In this document: positions 1-10,777 of the stretch, piece by piece
Numbering within the stretch: the stretch's first letter is position 1
Layout of the letters: the number at the start of each line of letters is the position of its first letter
NCBI GenBank assembly: GCA_010015675.1
Contig: ML976989.1
Span: forward strand, 1,010,656 to 1,074,655
DNA: 64,000 nt
DNA from: Byssothecium circinans
Lineage: Eukaryota > Ascomycota > Dothideomycetes > Pleosporales > Massarinaceae
Direction: 5' to 3'
Program-made: the position numbers and the translations under genes
The notes under the pieces: generated by a model
Database searches by the model: none
What the model saw: the letters and a program-made list of their open reading frames with translations, nothing else
What the model was told of the DNA's origin: nothing

Positions 1-52
1 CCAACCGTTTAGTTCCACGGTGCAGAATCTCCGACAGAGCCAGGGTGGTAGC

Positions 53-2410
53 ATGGCAGTGCCAAAGACTCCATCCCCGCAGCCACCCGCGGCAATACTT
101 CGACCCACACCACAATTTTCCGGAACTTCGCTTCTCCCACAGACGTGGGACGGGCAGTATAGTCAATCCAGAAGCAGCTTGCAACTTCCAAGGCCGTCAA
201 CTCAGCCTCCAGGCCAGCAAGCTCAGCAAGCGTCTCAGCCTCGTATCCAGATTCAGACTCCCGAAATATCTCAGAATGGTAGTAATGTAGGGCAAAGTGA
301 TGCTATGTTCGAGCAAAGGCGCGAATCTGAGCCTTTTGTCCAGCAACTGGCCCCACGGTCCCAGATGCCGAATAGCGCTTCGACAAGGGGGATCACACAG
401 CCGCGAATAAGCAACCACAGCGATACTACTGCTCCTGGAGCGTCTTATCCGCAACCAGAGGCTACAGGCTCCATAGCGTCAAAACTAAATACAGCAGAGG
501 AAGCTACACGGGAGGATGTGGCAACATGTGTGGCGGAAACAGCGGAAAAAGCCCGGGATGCTGAGCGTAAGAGGGTAGCAAGCGAGCGAGAAGAGCGTGA
601 GCGGGCAGAGAATAGAAAGAGAAGAGTGGCCGAAATTCAAATGGCTGAGGCTCAAAGGGTGGAGGATCGGGTAAGAAAGGCGCAAAAAGGGAAAGAGCGT
701 CGGAAGGAGGAGATAGAGAAAGACGATATGGAAATAGAAGAGCTAGAAAGAGAGAAAATGGCAGACATGGGGGTGAACAAACATGACTGGAAGAAAAGGG
801 AGGTAGAAGAGAGGAAAACGGAAAGGATTGACAGTAAAGAGGCAGAACGTATGAAACGGGAGAGGACGAGCCAGGAAGCCAATGCAAGAAAGGGACGGGA
901 ACCAATGGAGCACGAACGTGAGGAGCAAGAGAACGGTGTCAATAATCAACGCAAACACCCAACCTCAGCCCAAAGCCACCCAACACTAGTATTTGAAGAT
1001 GTTTTAGAGCCTTCGCACCAAAACATCTCACAGTGTCCCAAAAGCGATCCAGGAGTAAAGACCGACGCCCATGAGTTGCGGAAAATGCCTGGACGATGGA
1101 TTGAGGAGCCGGTTGTAAGTCAGCTAAGCGACCATCTCCCTAAGCCGGCCAATGGTGAGGACGCCGAAGAGGCTCTGGAGAATATAGTACAGGCTGAAGA
1201 TGCTACTCCAGCTTTAGCACGGGAGGCTAAATTACTCCCACAGGTTCATCGCCATTATAAACCGTTTTTCACAAAACAGGCCGGGCCAGTCAACAGTTGG
1301 TTCGGAAGGCTCAGAAGAAACGCGTTGCAGATGCTCCATGGGTTCGAGCAAAATGAGCGGAAGGTCAAGATTGCCGTGCTCGACACTGGAATCGCGTGGA
1401 GAAGAACGGGTTCGTCAAAAGTCCCCAAACTGATTACCCGACATCGAGATCGGTTGAAGCTCGGAAAAGAAGTCGACGAGTCATTGGACCCAGGCGAGGA
1501 TAAAGTTGGCCATGGAACCCACTGTGCTGGAATCATCCTGCAGGTATGTCCATACGCAGACGTGCACGTCTACCGAGTAGCGCAAGACGATAAAGGAATC
1601 GATCCAAAGCACGTTGCGGACGCATTGGAGGATGCCATTCAAGAAAACATTGACATTGTCAGCATGAGTTTCGGATGGTATGACCAAGATAAACACCTTC
1701 AGGAAGTGATCGAGAAAGCCAAGGACAAAGGGATCTTGATGTTCGCTGCCCATTCCAACTCCGGAGAATGGTCGGACGGCGGGCGGTTTGGTAGGACCTT
1801 TCCAGCTCGAGCTGATGAAGTAATTGCGATTGATTCTAGCGATGCAGATGGAAGGCCGTCATCTTTCAATCCCTCTTTTGAGTCACCCATGGTCAGGTTC
1901 ATCGCCCTAGGAGAATCGGTACGATCGGCGTATCCGATAAACTTTCCCAACGACGGTGATGAAGAAGGCTATAGGAGGATGTCGGGGAACTCGGTTGCTG
2001 CTCCAGTGGCAGCCGGTATTGCAGGCCTGATACTGGAGTTCGCGAGGCAAGAACCGCTTTGTTTTGAACACGAGATTGAAGCAAATATTAAGAAGGTGCG
2101 CGGGATGAAGAGGTTGTTTGCGGATCGACTTTCCGTTCAGCCCAAGATACAGGATTCGGATGCTTTCTTTTCGCTTGATATAAATAAGCTTTTCTACTGC
2201 AACGAAGACTTTGGTAACGGAGGGAATTGGTGGAAAACCAAGGATGGCCGGGGAACTCCACGATTGCAGGCGGTGACGAAGATTCTCGAAACCCTTCGCA
2301 GGGAATTCGATAGCAGTATAGGACTTGTGGTGGAAAAGAAGATCCAGGAAAAAGCAATGATGGAATGGAGGAAGATGAATGCCTCCGAGAGCGTGCAAGG
2401 AGAGAAATAA
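53..2410 (+). CDS. Subtilisin-like serine protease (peptidase S8) with long charged N-terminal region
   Basis: Predicted 785-residue protein that hydrolyses peptide bonds through an Asp-His-Ser triad. Seen: a Pro/Gln/Ser-rich start, then a very charged Glu/Arg/Lys stretch (about residues 145-300) that should form a long coiled coil, then the S8 domain. Catalytic Asp444 lies in AVLDTGIAW, His487 in GHGTHCAGI and Ser647 in SGNSVAAPVAAG; AAHSNSG supplies the oxyanion-hole Asn region. There is no signal peptide or pro-domain of the secreted subtilisin type, so I infer an intracellular, regulated protease, as in fungal NLR-associated S8 proteins. The first ATG is at 53, but the frame stays open to the left edge, so the gene may start outside the window. 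No intron is needed. The downstream SDR follows on the same strand after 184 bp. Confidence 0.85.
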   Translation: MAVPKTPSPQPPAAILRPTPQFSGTSLLPQTWDGQYSQSRSSLQLPRPSTQPPGQQAQQASQPRIQIQTPEISQNGSNVGQSDAMFEQRRESEPFVQQLAPRSQMPNSASTRGITQPRISNHSDTTAPGASYPQPEATGSIASKLNTAEEATREDVATCVAETAEKARDAERKRVASEREERERAENRKRRVAEIQMAEAQRVEDRVRKAQKGKERRKEEIEKDDMEIEELEREKMADMGVNKHDWKKREVEERKTERIDSKEAERMKRERTSQEANARKGREPMEHEREEQENGVNNQRKHPTSAQSHPTLVFEDVLEPSHQNISQCPKSDPGVKTDAHELRKMPGRWIEEPVVSQLSDHLPKPANGEDAEEALENIVQAEDATPALAREAKLLPQVHRHYKPFFTKQAGPVNSWFGRLRRNALQMLHGFEQNERKVKIAVLDTGIAWRRTGSSKVPKLITRHRDRLKLGKEVDESLDPGEDKVGHGTHCAGIILQVCPYADVHVYRVAQDDKGIDPKHVADALEDAIQENIDIVSMSFGWYDQDKHLQEVIEKAKDKGILMFAAHSNSGEWSDGGRFGRTFPARADEVIAIDSSDADGRPSSFNPSFESPMVRFIALGESVRSAYPINFPNDGDEEGYRRMSGNSVAAPVAAGIAGLILEFARQEPLCFEHEIEANIKKVRGMKRLFADRLSVQPKIQDSDAFFSLDINKLFYCNEDFGNGGNWWKTKDGRGTPRLQAVTKILETLRREFDSSIGLVVEKKIQEKAMMEWRKMNASESVQGEK

Positions 2411-2594
2411 CCGAAAAGCTAGTTACGTAAGCAGTTGCGGGGATACACCAACGGGCTGCTGTATCACCACGAAAGAGTCTCTGCCGATGGGACGACATTT
2501 TGAGTCCGGAGAATGAGGGGCCGACGATGGAAATATCAAATGTCGAAGCGACTGCACATTGTGCAAGGATCCAGTCTGACACCACCCCGCCAAC

Positions 2595-3482
2595 ATGACC
2601 GCGTCATCTATCTCCGCATCCTCCCTCTTTAATGTCGACGGCATCGTCGCGGTAGTCACTGGAGGCGGCAGCGGCATCGGTCTCATGATTACGAAAGCCC
2701 TTGTAGCTAATGGAGCCAATCGTATCTACATCGTCGGCCGCCGAGAAGAAGTGCTTCAAGAAGCCGCCCAAAATATCGACCCCAAGATCGTAATTCCTTT
2801 ACCTGGCGACATCACATCACGAAGCTCGCTCATGCAGATGGCAGACCGAGTTGAGTCCGAAACTGGGTACGTGAACTTAGTTGTCGCGAATGCTGGTATC
2901 ATGGGTCCTCGACCTTTGAAATCCTCACCAAACGAACAACAGCCTTCCATCTCAGACTATCGAGCCCACGCACTCCAGACGCCGCCGGAAGACTTTACGC
3001 AAACATATGCAGTAAATGCGACAAGCGTGTACTACACGACTCTCGCGTTCCTCAACCTCCTTGACGCTGGCAATAGAAGGAGCAACATGGGTGTAGATTG
3101 GCGAAGTCAGGTCATAGCAACCAGCAGTATCGGTGGATTCAGCAGACTGAATGGCGCATCTTTCGCATATAACAGCAGCAAGGCCGCCGTCACTCACATA
3201 ATGAAGATGATGGCGACTTCTTTTGTGCCGTACAACATTCGATGCAACGTCCTGGCTCCGGGCATCTTTCCGTCGGATCTCACCAGTGGCATCTTTATGA
3301 ATGTTGGTTCGGGGCAGAAGGCAACATTTGAGAAAGAGATGGTACCTGCGGAACGGGGAGGAAAGAAAGAGGATATTGCCGGTGCAATTTTGTACATGGC
3401 CGGCAAAGCTGGAGCCTATGTGAACGGGAGTGTTGTCGTTGTCGACGGAGGGAGACTAGCGACGCTGACTTTCACCTACTAG
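2595..3482 (+). CDS. Short-chain dehydrogenase/reductase (SDR)
   Basis: A 295-residue classical SDR that would carry out NAD(P)(H)-dependent oxidation or reduction of an unknown alcohol or carbonyl compound. Seen: the Rossmann motif TGGGSGIG at residues 22-29, NAG at 99-101, the catalytic Ser around 177-178 (ATSSIGG) and the Y192-x3-K196 pair in AYNSSKAAV, followed by the NVLAPGIFPSDLT segment typical of the cofactor/substrate lid. The ATG at 2595 is in good context and the frame runs uninterrupted to TAG, with no intron. The length is normal for the family. GRR at 48-50, at the end of the second beta strand, suggests NADP(H) rather than NAD(H); this is inference. The substrate cannot be told from sequence. 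It lies between a protease and an amine oxidase with no obvious pathway link. Confidence 0.9.
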   Translation: MTASSISASSLFNVDGIVAVVTGGGSGIGLMITKALVANGANRIYIVGRREEVLQEAAQNIDPKIVIPLPGDITSRSSLMQMADRVESETGYVNLVVANAGIMGPRPLKSSPNEQQPSISDYRAHALQTPPEDFTQTYAVNATSVYYTTLAFLNLLDAGNRRSNMGVDWRSQVIATSSIGGFSRLNGASFAYNSSKAAVTHIMKMMATSFVPYNIRCNVLAPGIFPSDLTSGIFMNVGSGQKATFEKEMVPAERGGKKEDIAGAILYMAGKAGAYVNGSVVVVDGGRLATLTFTY

Positions 3483-4750
3483 AAAGAGATTTGGAGCAAA
3501 AAGTAGGCTTTGTTTCCAGAGGTGTTGGAGTATCGGTTCAGTGTAGGAATAATGCGCAAGACCCGGCCGCCTATTATACGTTAAGTATCTTGCTGTTCGA
3601 ATCTCATAGGAACCCCTACATTATTGCATGAAGCGTGCTTCATAGATTTGTGTACAACTCCGTATTCCGTGCTTCAGCTTTCTCTTCAAACGTCGAACAT
3701 TGCGGCCAAGAAGAGCACAACATACCTAGGTAGTGAACTTGATGTGGATATGATTTACTTCTAAGTCAGGTTCCCAAGCGTGGTCAAAACGGCGGCTAGC
3801 ACTTTGGACAAGTATTTCGAAGGTTTCGAAGGTAAGAATCGGCCTGACTTATCAACATTAATGTTGAATTAATGCCACAGTCTAATCACGTGAAACGACA
3901 CCTTTTCGGCCTAGTCGATTTGATTACGTAACCTGAGTCACAATCATCAGAACTTCTCTTTGGCATCGCAATCTCCTCCTACACCTGTATCCCGCCTCCA
4001 ATTCTTCTCTAGTTGCCTAAGGAATGCCTTTTCACTGTTCTGTTTGTTCAAATATGACAAAATCGATTCAAGGATCACCGCCAGCTTCCGGATCCGTGAT
4101 ATCGAAGCTGGGAACGGCGAGGGTCCAGTCCTGATACAGTCATAGTCTTGCATGAGGTGCATGCCTAGCTGGTCTTCATATACAGCACAATACCTCGCCA
4201 ATCTCTTGGAAAGCGTCGTTAAGGTCGAAGTTGGACCGGATAGTCGAAGATCTGACCTGTTCGAAGCTGTGAGCTCGCGCTCTCTCGCATGGACTTTACC
4301 TATGCATCTTAGCGGGGCAACTGCTCGCCGCGGACTTTCGAGTAGGCGATCAAAAGGGTTCTGTGAGTAGGAAATAAGTAGAGGTCTTGCGGTTCTTTGT
4401 CCGGGATAACTGCGTCATTCTAACGCTAATAGGGCAAAATATCCGGGGTTGAGTTAGGTCTTATCGATAGAAGCTCCTTATCATCCGCCCATTGCTTTTG
4501 ACATTAACTATGCAATAATTATATATTTGCGAAGTTTTGCAAGCCACGGCTCATCGTATAGTTGTAAGGCAAGTGCTGGGCAATAATCCGACTTTTAAAT
4601 AAGGTTTCCTGTCGGTCGCGTGGAGTACAGCTTGGCAACTGATAGCTCGGGGAGAGCTTCGAAGCTTTAATACCCTTGAGTAGCCCCTCCTTCGAGCTCT
4701 TCATCTTGAACCTTTGCCCCCCGTCTCTTAATCACGCCCTTACAAGCACA
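3483..4750. other. Intergenic region
   Basis: About 1.27 kb between the SDR stop and the amine oxidase start. Short open frames exist on both strands, but none shows a recognisable motif, start context or codon pattern. A short direct repeat (TTTCGAAGG twice) sits near 3815. This stretch probably holds the SDR 3' UTR and the amine oxidase promoter. Confidence 0.5.
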
Positions 4751-6976
4751 ATGGCTCTCGATCGCCTCAAGCAAGCAGCATCACACGTCACTGGCCTAGG
4801 CCAACCGCCACACCCTTTCGACCCTCTTTCCGAGACAGAAATCGAACAAGCTGTGGCAATTATACGCAAGGAACATAGCAATGTCTTCTTCAACACCGTC
4901 ACTCTGTGGGAGCCCCGCAAGGCGGAGATGATGAAGTGGATCAAAGATCCTGAGCATACACCAAGGCCACACAGAGTGGCTGATGTTGTTTGCATTGGGA
5001 AGGGGAGTAAGGTGTTTGATGGGATCGTGGATTTGACAGTAAGAAAGATTGTGAGCTGGGAGCTTACGGATGGCGTTCAACCACTGGTATGAGCATTACG
5101 CCTTTGGTTCATGAGATTACTGATCGCAGTCAAGATTACGATGGAAGATCTCCAGATTGTGGAGTCCATTGTGCGCAAAGATCCCAAGGTCATTGAGCAG
5201 TGCGGAATAATTGGAATTCCCCCTGAGGATATGCACAAAGTCTATTGTGACCGTGAGACTACAACTATCTCCATGAAATGAATCAAAATGCTGATCCTAT
5301 TCCAGCTTGGACTATCGGGTACGATGAAAGATTCGGAAATGGGGTGAGGCTCCAACAGGCACTCATGTATTATCGTCCACACGTCGATGATAGCCAATAC
5401 AGCTACCCTCTCGACTTCTGTCCAATCTACAACTCCGACACCCAAGAGATCGTTCACATTGATGTTCCGCCCGTTCGACGACCTCTTAACAAGGCCCCTC
5501 CAAACAACTACCACGCAGCTGCTATCGAGGCAGAGGGTGGTTACAGGAAGGACTTGAAGCCGATCAATATCTCACAACCCGAAGGCGTATCATTCTCAAT
5601 GGACGGACGATACATCAGCTGGCAGAATTGGAAGATGCACATCGGATTCAACTACCGCGAGGGTATGGTACTATCGAACATCACCTTCAACGACAAGGGT
5701 GTGGAGAGAGATACTTTCTGGCGCCTTTCTCTTGCCGAGATGGTCGTTCCGTATGGCAACCCCGAACATCCACATCAACGCAAACACGCATTCGATTTGG
5801 GCGAATACGGAGGCGGGTACATGACAAACTCCCTCAGTTTGGGCTGCGACTGCAAAGGTGCGATTCACTATCTCGATGCCAACTTTGTGAATCGCGCCGG
5901 AGCCGCCATCACTATCAAGAACGCAATATGTATCCACGAAGAAGACGCCGGTATTCTCTTCAAGCACACTGATTTCCGTGACGACAGCTGTACGGTTACG
6001 CGCGCCCGCAAACTCGTCATCTCTCACATTTTCACGGCCGCAAACTACGAGTACTGTGTGTACTGGATCTTCCACCAAGACGGTACCGTGCAGCTCGAGA
6101 TCAAGCTCACTGGCATCTTGAACACCTACGCCATGAATCCCGGAGAGGACCTCCACGGCTGGGGAACTGAAGTTTACCCTGGCGTAAACGCACATAACCA
6201 TCAGCATCTCTTCTGCCTTCGTGTCGACCCTAACATCGACGGACCTGACAACACCGTCTTCATGGTCGATGCCGTGCGTGGCGATGGAGAAGTAGGCAGC
6301 AAGGAGAATCCATACGGCAATGCCTTCTACGCGAAGAAGACGAAGTTGACGACGCCTGAGCAAGCACAAACAGACTACAACGGCGCAACGAGCAGAACCT
6401 GGGAGATGTGTAATGAGAACAAACTGAATCCGTACAGCAAGAAGCCAGTGAGCTACAAGCTGGTCAGCAGAGAAGTTCCCGACCTATTACCGAAGGAAGG
6501 CGGGTTAGTATGGAAGCGTGCTGGATTCGCCAGACATGCAGTTCACGTAACGAAGTGTAAGTCCCTTCTTCCTCAAATTTCATGAGGCCCTCGGATCTAA
6601 AGCTGATCCTCGAACAGATGACGACTCACAGATTCATCCTGCTGGACGGCACGTTCCACAGTCTTCGGGTGAACCATCCCAAGGGATCCCACTCTGGATT
6701 GCGCAGAATCCGCAAGCCAGTCTCGTCAACACCGATGTCGTTCTGTGGCATACTTTCGGCATCACGCACTTCCCGTCACCGGAAGACTTTCCAGTTATGC
6801 CTGCTGAGCCTATGACTCTACTACTTCGGCCACGGAACTTCTTTACGAGGAATCCTTGCTTGGATGTACCGCCGAGCTATTGTAGTGTGCCGAGTAGAGT
6901 GAGGCAGGGAGGCACATTGGTGGATAAGATTAGTCAGTTGGCTTTTGGCGAGAAGGAGAAGAAAGATTGCTGCTAG
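4751..6976 (+). CDS. Copper amine oxidase (primary-amine oxidase)
   Basis: Oxidises primary amines to aldehydes with release of ammonia and H2O2, using Cu(II) and a topaquinone cofactor made from its own tyrosine. I read four exons: 4751-5086, 5135-5252, 5306-6556 and 6618-6976 (introns of 48, 53 and 61 bp), giving 687 residues, normal for fungal enzymes. The topaquinone precursor is Tyr399 in AANYEYCVYW. Copper ligands are His450 and His452 in HNHQHLF and His619 in GITHFPSPEDFPVMP; DLGEYGGG carries the conserved segment near the active site. An in-frame ATG also exists at 4676, but 4751 starts at the conserved MALDRL-like N-terminus. The C-terminus (KKDCC) lacks an SKL-type peroxisomal signal and there is no signal peptide, so location is open. 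Likely role: use of amines as nitrogen source. Confidence 0.93.
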
Positions 6977-8158
6977 GTCATTCTTTGGAAAGCGCTGCGA
7001 AAGAATTCGGAATGAAATTCATAGTTACTTTGGGGAGGATACGGTTTATTCAAATTCGCTGTTCCGGTGCAAGCCTGCGATTCCCGAAGAAAAACAATGA
7101 GCAACCTATTTATCAATTTTTTTTCGTTGTGCAGCGTGTTCAGGCCAGCATCGGTTACTTGTACTACATTCACGCTCGCCGCATTCTACTATACATTTGA
7201 GGGCTGCGTATTTCTTAGGTGTATTGGATTCTGGTCACTGTTGAGTGGTGACACTCTGGTTTGGCTCAGTGCCCACTCCGCCTGACTCTACCTGACGCAT
7301 TACGCAACTCATCGCTGCTACCACAGGGCGGCTAGATGGACTTCCGTCACGTGTAAACAATGGCCAGTACATGCAAATGTGTGTGTACCAAGGTAGTTTT
7401 CTCTAAGCTAGTAATATATTAACACTTGCCATCATGACGCGCAATAGCTTCAAAGCTTACTAGTACGATCCAAAATAACATATCTTTGGAAAGAATCTCT
7501 CGTCCGGAAATATTACTAGTTTGCTACGGATCGGTGACGGCGGTTAGTGTTATGATGAGCAACGAGAAGGTTGGAATTACTTACCTTGCATAACGATCTT
7601 CTACATTGAGAAGTTTGACTCGCAAATGTAGAAGTCACTAGATAAATGTCAGTAAAGCTTATTCAACTAACTCTCGATGGACGTCATATGGGGCCATATC
7701 ATTCAACCGTAGCCATAGGAATACGTACTAATGAGGGTGAAATTTGGCGTCGGAATTGCGGATCTCATTTTCTACCATCACGGTTAACGGCTGACTTGCA
7801 ACGACAGTGGCTTCAGTAGGGAATCTGGTCGGCAACGCTTTCTCACATCGAAATTATGGAAAGCGTGGACAATTTTTTCGCATTCCGTGCGAGCCTCAAC
7901 CGGCTGTTGGTTCGATGCGACTCTCAGCTTACGTTTCGGCTATTGATGGTTGTGGCTGAAATATGCCCACTCTAATTTGACGACCCATGTTGGGGTCGTA
8001 CTCTTTCGCTAGGCAGATGCGAAAAGTCGGCCTCCTGCCACAACGGCGGTGGCTATGTCGCAACAGCCAGGAGGTGGCTCATTGCATAGCGGTGGGCGTA
8101 AAGAAGGCCGCACATCTTCTGTATTTGCTTGCCACACAATCTCGGCCCTCTGGACAGA
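6977..8158. other. Intergenic, AT-rich, no gene seen
   Basis: Nearly 1.2 kb between the amine oxidase and the broken helo-like gene. Only short open frames without recognisable motifs are present. Probably 3' UTR, spacer and promoter. Confidence 0.5.
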
Positions 8159-10276
8159 ATGGGTGATCCCCTTAGCGTCGCCGCATCTATCATTGGTATC
8201 ATTGCCGCGGCGGGAAAGGTGGCCGAGACCCTAGAACCTCTCATCTCAAACGTCAAAGACACCAAGAACATCGCGCGCACGATACAAACCCAGATCAAAG
8301 ATTCACGCTCTATCCTACAGGCATTGCAAAGGCTACTCGACGACCTAGAACAATCTCCGCGGCGACGAAGAGAGCTTATTCAAATCGATCAACTGAGGGC
8401 GACGTTGCTCGATGGCACCATCATCTTCAGCGACTTAGAGCCTGTTGTATTGCAACTGGGTCCTGCGAACGAGAGTCTGCGTAACCGCGTACAATGGGCT
8501 CGCAAAAGAGATCAGCTCGAGACTTTTGTTTCGAGGCTGGAGCTATTCAAGTCCACGATAACTGTGATGCTCAACATTCTCCAATGGTACGTTGCCTGAG
8601 CCTACTATAGCCTTACTAGCCGCTTATCAAACGACAGTGAGTCTGATTTGGATGCCATGACAAAACGTCAAGAACTTTATGGCCTCACTTCGCAGCTCCT
8701 GCAGAGCAATCGCGACCTGTCGCGTTGACTTTCGCTTCTCGAACGTCGCCCGCGGGATGATAGCAACTCGACTCTCTCACAAACAAGTCCAAGAAGGTCA
8801 TTGATGTCGATTCGATCTCAAATCCGTGCCTTTGAATTCGAACGCGATCTTAAGGAGTCCTGGGTGTACCGCAAAGCAAGGAGATCGACCGCCGACGTAT
8901 CGTTTAGAAGCTCGACTGCTTTGTCGCACGCTTGGTCAGCCCTGTCTGATATCAGCCTTTCTGAAATTTCGGCCATTTCTGTCGTGGCTCTTCCAATCTC
9001 TTCGAATGATCTTTCCAATGGCCACTATTATCGACAAGATCCAGGAACGCTGGCTGGTTCTGGCTTGCAGCCGGCGAGCTTCTGGGACCCGAGGGCGAGC
9101 ATGCCCACTATGCTCCCTAGGCATTATCTTATGCCAATCGACCAAGCTGCCGGGGTGGATAAAGAGGAGAACTCCTGGGTACCGCGCGTGAGATCAGATG
9201 GATGGATCTCAGTGTATTATTTCAACGCGCTCACTGGGGTTTATAGCTTGTGGGACCCGAGACCGCCAATCATAGATGAAGCCTCCATTTTGACTCCTCA
9301 AGTCACTCGAGACGGCACATTGGTCTACTACAACAGGGTTACCAAAATCCTGACTAAAGAACTTCCATCCTACGTACTTCCAACTGCAAAGCAATTCCTG
9401 GAAGATAGTGCGACGAAGTTGCTGGGCTTGGTTTTAGCAGAGAAGAATGCCACTGGGGGTAGCCCGCGGGTCTCGCCAGCCGAGGAAACGTTCGAGGAAC
9501 ACTTTTATCTACCGTCCGTTTCGGAGTCGGGGTCAGAGTGGGAGCGTCCGGCCTCGTTATCCCCGCGTGCCCTCACCGCTGATAAGCCATTACTCGAGGA
9601 TGGCTCGCAGATCTCGCCGGCTGAGCGAGCGCTTAAGGATCCACCTTCCACGCCGTCCTCGTCAGAGCCTGCAATCCGAGAGCCGAGTTGGAGTCGCTAC
9701 TTTCCTGACCCTCCCGGCATCCGACTCTCTCCACATGTGCTCAATGCCGATAAGCCATTACCCATGCCTCCTTCTTCAGAAAGCTCCGAGGCACCACAAC
9801 AAGAAACTGACGATGCTCTGGAGAGTATAGGTGACATGAGGCGCGAGAGTGAAGAGGACGGTCCGAAACCAGCAACCCCGAGGGAGCTAAGCAGCACTGA
9901 GGTTTCAAGCAACATCTCTCTAGTCATTGCTCCTACTGTCAATGAAGCGGAGGAAGCTCAGCATCTCAAGCAGAAAAAGAAAAAGGAGAAGAGTCTCCAA
10001 AGAAAAGAGATGGAAGATAACTCCTGGATACCCCAGGCTACTCCTGATGGAACACTATTTTACTTTAACACCTTAACTGGCGTTAGCACCACTGAGCTTC
10101 CATCTACGCAACCAGCAACCCCGACGGAGCTAAGCAGCACTGAGGTTTCGAGTAACACCTCCTTAGTCATTGCTCCTACTGTCAGTGAAGCAGAGGAAGC
10201 TCAGCACGTGCGTGTTGTTGAGGGAAAGCGCGGGCAGATGGCAGGGCAACTTCCACTATATGTATGGTCCTGCTGA
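8159..10276 (+). pseudogene. Helo-like N-terminal domain + WW-like repeat protein, broken by an in-frame TGA
   Basis: Exon 1 (8159-8586) starts MGDPLSVAASIIG, the classic opening of the fungal helo-like/NLR N-terminal domain. A 51-bp intron (8587-8637) restores the frame and exon 2 continues the same domain to LLQSNRDLSR, where TGA at 8726-8728 stops it. The frame beyond the TGA is the same one: it continues LSLLERR and stays open to 10276, carrying the family's conserved block (SALSDISLSEISAISVVALPI, split here in view of length) and three WW-like repeats (about 9170-9262, 9295-9370 and 10019-10105; for example GTLFYFNTLTG followed by ELPS). A CGA to TGA change would explain the break. A segment with ATPxELSSTEVSSN is duplicated (9868-9964 and 10110-10206). 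The last 20 or so residues look frame-shifted. Alternatives: stop-codon readthrough (UGA followed by C) or two separate proteins. The role of such proteins is unknown; helo-like domains are often linked to fungal cell death and allorecognition. Confidence 0.7.
9868..10206 (+). repeat. Two copies of an about 97-bp internal coding repeat
   Basis: Copies at about 9868-9964 and 10110-10206 are nearly identical and in the same frame. Each encodes ATPxELSSTEVSSN followed by xSLVIAPTVxEAEEAQH. The WW-like unit 3 sits between them, so the original duplication probably included the linker plus a WW-like unit. Confidence 0.8.
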
Positions 10277-10777
10277 GAATCGGACTAAACTTCCAGGACG
10301 ACAACGAAGAGTCGAGAATGTAAACGAGTGCAACGGGCCAGTTCTTGGGGTTTGTAGAACGTACATGACACACGAAGTGCTGTGAGACAAAAGCGCTGCG
10401 AGACAAGAAATGCTGCGAGACTAGTCGCGCGTCCACAGCAAAACTGCTTCTTGTGTTGGCATGGGTGAGATGTATTATGAGGTACTGCATTTCCGGGGTT
10501 CTTTATCTAGTTAACTGCTCGGTGACTATTACGCTCTAGTTTTCCATGCTCAATAACGAAGGCAAGGAAGACAGAGAAGGGTGTACTACTGCCATTATAG
10601 AAGAAGAATAATAACCCATGCTCCACAGACAACGAAATGCTAATAGCAATGACTGAGATTCCCATATAGAAAAACGAGAGCCGCAAACCTGCAGCGCGCT
10701 CCCCACCCATCCCCACTACCGCTTCACAAACCCAGCCCCAACAACTTCCATTAAAGGTTGCGCATTCCATGCGTTCT
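10277..10777. other. Intergenic, with a short tandem repeat at about 10378-10420
   Basis: Convergent spacer between the broken helo-like gene and the minus-strand gene that ends at 10778. It holds three copies of a unit like GCTGCGAGACAAGAAAT at about 10378-10420. No gene seen. Confidence 0.5.
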
